64,000 nt of DNA, from assembly GCF_002953255.1 (NCBI RefSeq), contig NZ_CP026498.1, forward strand, positions 7,018,211 to 7,082,210. Direction: 5' to 3'. Shown piece by piece: positions 58,981 to 64,000 of the stretch (positions are counted from its first letter, which is position 1; each line of letters opens with the position of its first letter). Both the position numbers and the translations under genes were made by a program. Source of the DNA: Streptomyces sp. CB01881 (GTDB lineage Bacteria; Actinomycetota; Actinomycetes; Streptomycetales; Streptomycetaceae). Under the pieces are notes generated by a model, which saw nothing but the letters and a program-made list of their open reading frames with translations, was not told where the DNA came from and did not search any database.

Positions 58981-59219
58981 ATGACTTTAGGGCTTGCTTG
59001 ACCTGCACAGATGCACCTGAAGGGCGCCGTAGCAGCGCCCCAAGGGTCATCTGTGAGCTGAGGCGGAGGACGCTGCAATCTCCGCAAAGGCCAGGGGACA
59101 GGGGCTTCGGCCCTGACTGGCGAGGTGGCCCGGTGACCGCGAGCAACGGCCGGAGAGTGGGGGCGTGGCCCCCCTTGCAGTGCGAATCCCTTGCCCGCCC
59201 GACCGAAGGAGGTGTCCCG

Positions 59220-59279
59220 ATGAAGCCGATCGACCGCAAGAGACATAGGTCGCCTTGCCGGGCCATTGCCGGCCGGTGA
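59220..59279 (+). CDS. 19-aa leader-type ORF
   Basis: ATG 59220 follows GAAGGAGGTGTCCCG, one of the best ribosome-binding sites in the window. The product is MKPIDRKRHRSPCRAIAGR, rich in Arg/Lys. It lies upstream of two hairpins and the 82-aa gene. A leader peptide is plausible; the sequence alone does not prove translation. Confidence 0.45.
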   Translation: MKPIDRKRHRSPCRAIAGR

Positions 59280-59391
59280 GGCTGCTCCACCAGCGTTCAC
59301 GACTTCCGACGTGCCGTTCCGCCCGCTTGTGGTGGTGCGGCACGTCGGGTTTCGCGGCCGCTCGTCGAGCGTCCGATCCGCCATTACGGCT

Positions 59392-59421
59392 GCGGCTCCG
59401 GTGCTGCAACACCGGAGCCGC
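59392..59421 (+). terminator. Hairpin (possible attenuator) before the 82-aa gene
   Basis: GCGGCTCCGGTG (59392-59403) pairs perfectly with 59410-59421 over CTGCAA. It ends 31 nt before the next start codon. Confidence 0.5.
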
Positions 59422-59452
59422 TCAGGGCCGTCCGAGTGAAGGACACCGACCC

Positions 59453-59701
59453 ATGAAACTGATTGTCGCAGGCCAGGACGCCGCGACGCCGGACGAGTTC
59501 GCGGAACTCGCCTTCGGCTTCGGCATCGACGCCGAGCTGTTCACCGGCACCGAGACGGAGACCACCGAGGAGCGGCGGGCCCGGCTCGACGCCGCGCGGG
59601 ACATCCTGCGGGACCTGGACCCGCCGGCCGCCCGCTTCGCCTCCGCGCTGATGCGCACGGCCGAGCGCCGCCGGGTGCAGACCTGGAGGGCCGCCGCATG
59701 A
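59453..59701 (+). CDS. Hypothetical 82-aa protein of the AICE transfer module
   Basis: ATG 59453 follows GTGAAGGACACC. The product MKLIVAGQDAATPDEFAELA continues with a Glu/Thr-rich turn and a helical Arg-rich C-terminus (RFASALMRTAERRRVQTW). It is soluble and unrecognised. Its stop overlaps the WhiB start (ATGA), so it belongs to the same translationally coupled operon. Confidence 0.7.
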   Translation: MKLIVAGQDAATPDEFAELAFGFGIDAELFTGTETETTEERRARLDAARDILRDLDPPAARFASALMRTAERRRVQTWRAAA

Positions 59702-60072
59702 CCGGCCGCCGCACGCTCCACCTGACCGGCACTCGTGCCCCGCACCGGGCCGCCCGCCCGGCCGCCGCGGTGCTCGCCGAGTTCGTCCCGGCGCCGGACG
59801 GTGGCCTGCCCGGCGCCGCGTGCGTCGGTGCCGACACCGAGCTGTTCTTCCCGGACCCCGACGAGATCGGGACCGATGCCGCGGAGTGGGCCGAGCGGCG
59901 GGCGCGGATGATCTGCGCCGGGTGCCCGGTCCGGCTGATGTGCCTGGCCCAGGCGCTGGAGCGGAACGAGCCGCACGGCATCTTCGGCGGCCTGAACGCC
60001 GACGACCGGCGCCGGCTCGGCCGCCGCATGAGCCGCCTGCGGGCCCGGGTGAACGCCGGGGGTGCCGGGTGA
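59698..60072 (+). CDS. WhiB family iron-sulfur transcriptional regulator
   Basis: The 124-aa protein has the four cluster ligands Cys42, Cys73, Cys76 and Cys82 (ACVG...ICAGCPVRLMCL), then the GIFGGLNADDRRRL turn with the G-[I/V]-[F/W]-G-G motif and a basic C-terminus for DNA binding. WhiB-like proteins bind a [4Fe-4S] cluster and partner with the primary sigma factor. It overlaps both neighbours by four bases (ATGA and GTGA). In an AICE it probably activates element genes. Confidence 0.9.
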   Translation: MTGRRTLHLTGTRAPHRAARPAAAVLAEFVPAPDGGLPGAACVGADTELFFPDPDEIGTDAAEWAERRARMICAGCPVRLMCLAQALERNEPHGIFGGLNADDRRRLGRRMSRLRARVNAGGAG

Positions 60073-60935
60073 GCGCTCACCGCTCCGGCGAGGGTGAACA
60101 CCGGGTGTTCACCGAGGTGCCCACCCCGGCCCAGATCCGCCGCACGTCGGCCGTCATCTCCCTCGGGACGTGGGTGCTGACGGGGGCGGTGGTCGCGGTG
60201 AGCATGTCCACCGCCGCACCGTTCATCGACGCCCATTCACCGGGGTTCGGCACCGGCCCGGTGATGGCCATGGCCACCGACGGCTGCTTCATCCTCAGCC
60301 TTCAGTCGGACAGCACCCTCGCCCGCTACGGCGTGAGCGGCGGACGCTGGCCGGCCGCCTTCCGCTGGGTCACCGGCCTGGCCACGGTCTGGCTCAACAT
60401 CGGAGCCGCCGCCCTGGCAAAAGACCTGGTCGGGGTAGTGGTCCACCTGATCCCGCCGCTGCTGTTGCTGCTGGTCGCGGAGGCCGGACCGGCCTACCGC
60501 CGGGCCCTGGCCCGCCTCGCCCGCCGGACCCGGCCGCCGCTGCGCAACCGGCCCGCACCCATCCCGCGGGCCGCCCGGGAAGCGGTGAACACCCCGCTGT
60601 TCACCCTCCCGCCGACCCCGTTCACCCCCGCCCCGCAGTCCGCCCCGGGCATCCCGTCGGTACCGGTCCCGGCTGCTGCGGCAGCGGTCCTGGCGCCGCC
60701 GGAGGGTCCGGTGAACACGCCACCCGCCGGGGCGGTGCTCACCCCCGCTCGCCCGGTGAACACCTCATCTCCTGAGGAGCCGGCCGCAGCCCCCCTCGAC
60801 GTCACCCCGGACGCCTTCGGCGGTGCCGACGCCGGGCCGGTGTACACCGACGCGCTCACCGGGTTGCCCGCGGTGAACACGTCCGACACCCCGGTGAACA
60901 CCGCCGACCACGACGCATCTGCCGGCCCGTTCACC
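60048..60935. repeat. Eleven GGTGAAC/GTTCACC heptamers
   Basis: GGTGAAC starts at 60048, 60093, 60584, 60710, 60755, 60872 and 60893, and its complement GTTCACC at 60107, 60599, 60620 and 60929. The octamer GTGAACAC occurs six times, plus once inverted. At 60093-60113 two 10-bp arms (GGTGAACACC and GGTGTTCACC) form a perfect dyad with a 1-bp spacer. The motif is read in more than one codon frame, which points to a DNA-level role. Confidence 0.65.
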
Positions 60936-61145
60936 GGCCCGCCCGGCGCCGAGAACGAGGAGGAGCCGGAGGCGGTGCGGCTGGACGAGACGGCCGCCGC
61001 CGCTGTGATCGAGCAGTGCTGGCGCGACGGGATCTCCCAGCGCGAAGCGGCCCGGCGTTCCACCCGCGCACCGTCCTACGTCAGCCGCGTCTACAAGCGG
61101 CTGGCCGAGGACCACGCCGCCGACGGTGAGTGGGTGGCCGCGTGA
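60069..61145 (+). CDS. DUF2637 domain-containing membrane protein
   Basis: The 358-aa protein starts at GTG 60069 inside the WhiB stop codon. Three to four transmembrane helices lie in residues about 30-145 (SLGTWVLTGAVVAVSMSTAA, PVMAMATDGCFILSL, WVTGLATVWLNIGAAALA, LIPPLLLLLVAEAGPAY), the DUF2637 domain. A Pro/Ala-rich linker with recurring V-N-T tripeptides spans about 165-300. The C-terminus has a helix-turn-helix-like segment (VIEQCWRDGISQREAARRSTRAPSYVSRVYKRL). DUF2637 genes are standard in AICEs. The V-N-T codons coincide with the GGTGAAC heptamers. Confidence 0.85.
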   Translation: MSAHRSGEGEHRVFTEVPTPAQIRRTSAVISLGTWVLTGAVVAVSMSTAAPFIDAHSPGFGTGPVMAMATDGCFILSLQSDSTLARYGVSGGRWPAAFRWVTGLATVWLNIGAAALAKDLVGVVVHLIPPLLLLLVAEAGPAYRRALARLARRTRPPLRNRPAPIPRAAREAVNTPLFTLPPTPFTPAPQSAPGIPSVPVPAAAAAVLAPPEGPVNTPPAGAVLTPARPVNTSSPEEPAAAPLDVTPDAFGGADAGPVYTDALTGLPAVNTSDTPVNTADHDASAGPFTGPPGAENEEEPEAVRLDETAAAAVIEQCWRDGISQREAARRSTRAPSYVSRVYKRLAEDHAADGEWVAA

Positions 61146-61516
61146 GCGGGCCCCGGCACTGGGACCCGGAGGGCCGCCACCACGGCGGCACCCCCACCTA
61201 TCCGTGGCGCATGGCGCCGTGTGGTCTCTTCACCCGCCGCCAGCTCCGTGCCCGCGGTCTGCGTCCCGGCGGGCAGCCTGTCGCCGGGCAGGTCATGTGG
61301 CGCTCCCGCTTCGGCGGCACCCGCCCCGCCTACCTGTACCGGCTCGACCACGCCAAGCCCGTCCGGCCCATGACCGAGGCGAGGGCCGCCGCCCTCGCCA
61401 AGGCCAACGCCGCCCGCCGCACCTGCCGCGCCTGCGGCCGGGTCGCCGGCTACGTGCTGCCCGCGCACCTCGGCACCTGCCTTCCCTGCGCGGACGGCGC
61501 CGCCCTCGCGGCCTGA
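61142..61516 (+). CDS. RRQRL-motif zinc-binding protein
   Basis: The 124-aa protein has LFTRRQLRARGLRPGGQPV, the RRQRL-type motif, and a C-terminal zinc knuckle CRACGRVAGYVLPAHLGTCLPC (about 95-116). It starts at GTG 61142, overlapping the DUF2637 stop. Members of this family occur almost only in actinomycete integrative elements and plasmids. A role in DNA binding or transfer is inferred. Confidence 0.85.
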   Translation: MSGPRHWDPEGRHHGGTPTYPWRMAPCGLFTRRQLRARGLRPGGQPVAGQVMWRSRFGGTRPAYLYRLDHAKPVRPMTEARAAALAKANAARRTCRACGRVAGYVLPAHLGTCLPCADGAALAA

Positions 61517-61564
61517 ACCCCTCCCGACCTGCACCGCTACCCCTTCCGCAAGGGAGACCATGTC

Positions 61565-61990
61565 ATGGCCCTGACCGAGATCAACGTCGTCTCGTTCGGC
61601 TACCTGCACGGCGCCCCGCCCGCGGGCGCGCACCTCGTGCTCGACCTGCGCCGGCACTTCCTGGACCCGCACGTCCGCCCGGCCCTGCGCTACATGAACG
61701 CCCACGACCTGCCCGTGCGCCAGGCGGTGATGGCCACCCCGGGCATCCGGGAGCTGATCACCTCCACCGCGCTGCTGGTCGACGCGTTCGACGCCGGCCC
61801 CACCGAGGCACCGCTGACCGTCGCCGTCGGGTGCGCGGGCGGCCGCCACCGCGCCGCCACGGTCGCCCAGGTGCTGGCCCGGCGCCTGGGCAAGACCGGC
61901 ACCCGGGTCACCCTCACCCACCGCGACCTGGCCAAGCCCGTGGTCGAGCGCACCGCCACCGGCGATGCCGTCGCCCCGGCCCGGCAGTGA
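61565..61990 (+). CDS. RapZ C-terminal domain-like protein
   Basis: The 141-aa protein resembles the C-terminal domain of RapZ/YvcJ: VSFGYLHGAPPAGAHLVLDLRRHFLDP at the start and VAVGCAGGRHRAATVAQVLARRL in the middle (the G-C-x-G-G-x-H-R nucleotide- or RNA-binding turn). The N-terminal P-loop kinase-like half is absent. In RapZ this domain binds a small RNA and a metabolite. ATG 61565 follows AAGGGAGACCATGTC. It is a recurrent AICE gene of unknown role. Confidence 0.8.
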   Translation: MALTEINVVSFGYLHGAPPAGAHLVLDLRRHFLDPHVRPALRYMNAHDLPVRQAVMATPGIRELITSTALLVDAFDAGPTEAPLTVAVGCAGGRHRAATVAQVLARRLGKTGTRVTLTHRDLAKPVVERTATGDAVAPARQ

Positions 61991-62007
61991 AGACGGGAGG
62001 CACCGTC

Positions 62008-63741
62008 GTGTCCGAATCCCCTGCCCCGGCCCTGGTCGAGGTCGTTCCCGCTCCCCAGACCCAACCGCCCGCCACGGCCACCGCCCCGGCGGCGCCCGCG
62101 GCCCCGCCGGCCGGGGCGGTGCCCGGTGTGCCGCTGGCGGTGGCCGTGGCGAACGCGCTCGGCGGCCTCGGCGCCGGGGCCCTGTCCCTCGGTGGCCCGG
62201 CCACCCTGGCCGTGGCCGGTACGGCGGCGGGTGTTGTCGCGGTCGGCGGTCTGGCCCGCCGGGTCCGCACCGCCCGCCAGCGCACCCCGAACGCCGCGGT
62301 ACGACGGGCCGTCACCGCCCAGCGTGCGGGGGCGGGTGGTGTCTTCACCCCGGCTGCCGGCCGCCGCACCACGCCGCAGGCCGGTGGCTCCACCTCCGGC
62401 TCCGCGCAGGGCCGCTACGGGGCTGCGGGCGCCCGCGGCGGCGGCACGCTCCATCGGTCCGCGTCCGTCCCCGCCCAGTCCGCCGCGCCTCGGAAAGGAC
62501 CGTCCTCCATGGGCCGACCGGCCACCACACCGTCCCCGACCACTCACCGCAGTGCCGCCGGAGCGTCCGGCGGCACTTCCGCCCCCGGAACGCCGAACAG
62601 CCGCCCCGGGAATGCCGGCCGGTCCGGGAACGGGCTGCGACACCGGGTGGCGTCCGGCGCCGCCCACACCCTGGCCAAGGCCGCTGGCGCGCACCGCTCC
62701 GGCGCGGCCGGGGCCGCCGCCGATCCGGTGGGCGCCGGCCGGGCCGCGCGCAGGGACGAGCGGTTGGCGAAGGTCGCCGAGCGTACGGCCCGGCGGGTCG
62801 CGAAGGGCCAGGCCAAGGCCGAACGAGCGGCCGGGATCGACCCCGCCACCGGCGCCGGGGCCGTCTCCAAGAGCCCCGCCGCGGCGTCCCTGGGCCGTGG
62901 GGGCGTGTCGCCGGTGCAGGCGAAGGCCCTGCGCCGCTCCGCGATGCGCCACCGGGCCCGGATGGCCGGCGCCGTGGCCGCGACCGGCCTGGTCGGTCTC
63001 GCGTCGGCGGCGGTAGGCAACTGGCGCCACAAGGGCAAAGTCGCCGGCCACATGCGCCGCACCTGGACCCGGATGGCCGCCCGCGCCCGCGCCGTGCGGG
63101 CCGCGAGGGACGCCGCGATCCGCGGCACCACCACCCCCGCCACGACCGCACCGACCGCCGGCCAGGCCGGGGGCCCGCTGCCCGCGGTGCCGGTCCCCGC
63201 GCAGAGCGTCAACGTCCCCGGCCGCCCCAGCCCGACCCCGGCAGCCGTCGGCGGTGTCGGTGCGTGGACCGTCGACACGGCCAGCCTCTTCGCCCGCATC
63301 GGCACCGCCCCGGGCCGCACCCGCACCGCCGACCCGATCACCCTCGGCAAGCCCACCGTGAAGGAGCCCACCACCGTGACCGACCTCGACGGCACCGCCG
63401 CCACCTTCAGCCTCTCCTCCGCCGCCGACGTCCTCTTGCAGGCCGCGACCACCTTCGACCCCGAGAACATGATCGAGTTCCAGGCCCTCGCCGACGACCT
63501 CCCCGTCGCCTTCGCCACCATCCAGGACGTGCTGCGCGTGCTCGCGGAGAAGGGCGCCGAGCAGCTGCCGCTGGACCCGGTCGTCCCGGAGGAGATCGCC
63601 GAGGGCTACCGCGCCATGGGCAAGGTCGTCCAGGCCCTGGAAGAGGTCGGCGCCACCTTCCGCAAGGCCCACGCCGAGGACCTGGAGCGCCACGAAAACC
63701 CGCGCAACGGCCTGGAGGCCGAGCGGAAGTGGAACGTCTGA
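62008..63741 (+). CDS. SpdB-like AICE membrane protein
   Basis: The 577-aa protein starts at GTG 62008 after GGGAGGCACCGTC; GTG 61987, overlapping the previous stop, is an alternative. It has an Ala/Pro-rich N-terminus, a hydrophobic stretch (VPLAVAVANALGGLGAGALSLGGPATLAVAGTAAG, about 38-75), a very basic Ala/Arg/Gly middle, a second short hydrophobic part (AGAVAATGLVGLASAAVG) and a conserved-looking acidic C-terminal domain (FSLSSAADVLLQAATTFDPENMIEFQALADDLPVAFATIQDVL). Such proteins take part in spread of conjugative elements along hyphae (Spd). The assignment rests on context and architecture. Confidence 0.65.
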   Translation: MSESPAPALVEVVPAPQTQPPATATAPAAPAAPPAGAVPGVPLAVAVANALGGLGAGALSLGGPATLAVAGTAAGVVAVGGLARRVRTARQRTPNAAVRRAVTAQRAGAGGVFTPAAGRRTTPQAGGSTSGSAQGRYGAAGARGGGTLHRSASVPAQSAAPRKGPSSMGRPATTPSPTTHRSAAGASGGTSAPGTPNSRPGNAGRSGNGLRHRVASGAAHTLAKAAGAHRSGAAGAAADPVGAGRAARRDERLAKVAERTARRVAKGQAKAERAAGIDPATGAGAVSKSPAAASLGRGGVSPVQAKALRRSAMRHRARMAGAVAATGLVGLASAAVGNWRHKGKVAGHMRRTWTRMAARARAVRAARDAAIRGTTTPATTAPTAGQAGGPLPAVPVPAQSVNVPGRPSPTPAAVGGVGAWTVDTASLFARIGTAPGRTRTADPITLGKPTVKEPTTVTDLDGTAATFSLSSAADVLLQAATTFDPENMIEFQALADDLPVAFATIQDVLRVLAEKGAEQLPLDPVVPEEIAEGYRAMGKVVQALEEVGATFRKAHAEDLERHENPRNGLEAERKWNV

Positions 63742-63837
63742 CCCACCGCCAACCCACCCCAGCACCAACGACGTCCCGCCGGGCCGCCCACACCACGTGG
63801 GCGGCCCGGCCCGCACTCCGGCTGGAGCCGCCCGTCA

Positions 63838-64000
63838 TGACCGACACCCCGAAGTCCCCGAAGAAGAAGAACCCCGCGCCGTCCCGGTCCCGGGTGGACT
63901 GGAAGGCCGGACACGGCCCGCTGTCCGGCACCCTCAACGCCACCGCCGGCGCCCTGACCACCACCGCCCTCGGCCACGCCGGCGGCATGCCCGCCGGCTG
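63838..64000 (+). CDS. Probable transfer protein, N-terminal 54 residues
   Basis: ATG 63838 begins MTDTPKSPKKKNPAPSRSRV, a basic leader, then WKAGHGPLSGTLNATAGALTTTALGHAGGMP, which looks like the start of a membrane segment. It continues past the right edge. In related elements the next gene encodes the FtsK/SpoIIIE-type DNA translocase TraB or another transfer membrane protein; too little is visible to decide. Confidence 0.5.

Larger units (their letters stand above)
58981..59452 (+). promoter_or_regulatory. Long structured leader of the transfer operon
   Basis: About 470 nt separate the operator region from the first larger gene. Visible hairpins are GGGCGC/GCGCCC (59022-59040), a perfect 11-bp stem 59306-59316/59338-59348, and a perfect 12-bp stem 59392-59403/59410-59421 (GCGGCTCCGGTG). 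A 19-codon ORF with a strong ribosome-binding site lies at 59220. The arrangement suits attenuation or leader-peptide control. Confidence 0.5.
57110..64000. mobile_element. Left part of an integrative and conjugative element (AICE) at tRNA-Pro
   Basis: The segment starts at a tRNA-Pro 3' fragment (left att) and runs off the right edge. Gene order (GT2, GntR/KorSA-like repressor, small ORFs, WhiB, DUF2637, RRQRL zinc protein, RapZ-C, SpdB-like protein, next transfer gene) is characteristic of actinomycete integrative and conjugative elements. Integrase, excisionase, replication genes and the intact tRNA-Pro would lie to the right, outside the window. Confidence 0.8.

Overview
The window is high-GC actinomycete chromosome with G/C-rich third codon positions, many GTG starts and 4-nt ATGA/GTGA gene overlaps. 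Family content (DUF5994, CU044_5270, WhiB, RRQRL protein, SURF1) and the block ffs-dnaX-ybaB-recR-DUF5063-ask-asd-sigma indicate Streptomycetaceae (Streptomyces or Kitasatospora). Genus-level assignment would need a search.

Region 1 (1-19.05 kb) is regulator-rich chromosome. It holds an amidase end, a TetR gene with a clear operator pair, an NADPH oxidoreductase, an AraC gene behind a perfect 20-bp inverted repeat and a DUF2871 protein. Next comes a small possible biosynthetic operon (PLP enzyme, MFS exporter, ATP-grasp ligase) whose start codon overlaps that of a divergent MocR regulator. PadR/membrane-protein and MocR/DUF885/LysE pairs follow, then an ECF sigma pair, a GNAT-AAA+ fusion ATPase, DUF5994 and a CBS protein.

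Region 2 (19.09-38.36 kb) is a compound genomic island at the 3' end of an intact tRNA-Ser(GGA) gene (38271-38355). Three copies of a 55-bp tRNA 3'-end att core (19093, 21518, 38269) mark two tandem elements. Element 1 (2.4 kb) keeps only an SDR gene and a sigma-SnoaL gene. Element 2 (16.7 kb) has an IS982-family insertion with a frameshifted transposase, a Cys-rich protein, an unrecognised 443-aa protein coupled to a small membrane protein, a peptidoglycan-precursor-like operon (LbH acyltransferase-like, MurA with active-site Cys to Asp, SxxK serine hydrolase, MurB), an HTH-TPR regulator, iteron-like repeats beside a DnaB-like helicase, an XRE regulator, a PaeR7I/XhoI-type restriction-modification pair, and an excisionase fused by deletion to the tail of a tyrosine integrase. 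With its integrase cut down, element 2 looks fixed in place.

Region 3 (38.4-57.1 kb) is core chromosome: SRP RNA, dnaX, ybaB, recR, DUF5063, ask, asd, a SigE-type sigma factor with a membrane partner, SURF1, a lipoprotein, a prolyl oligopeptidase, a DHA2 MFS pump, a SnoaL-like protein, a large LuxR/LAL regulator and a decayed aldo/keto reductase.

Region 4 (57.11 kb to the right edge) is the start of an actinomycete integrative and conjugative element (AICE) at a tRNA-Pro gene. A tRNA-Pro 3' fragment marks the left att. It is followed by a GT2 glycosyltransferase and a KorSA-like GntR repressor with operators, a structured leader containing a 19-aa ORF, and a translationally coupled transfer module (82-aa protein, WhiB, DUF2637, RRQRL protein, RapZ-C protein, SpdB-like protein, start of the next transfer gene). 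The DUF2637 gene is studded with GGTGAAC heptamers that may be a cis-acting DNA signal.
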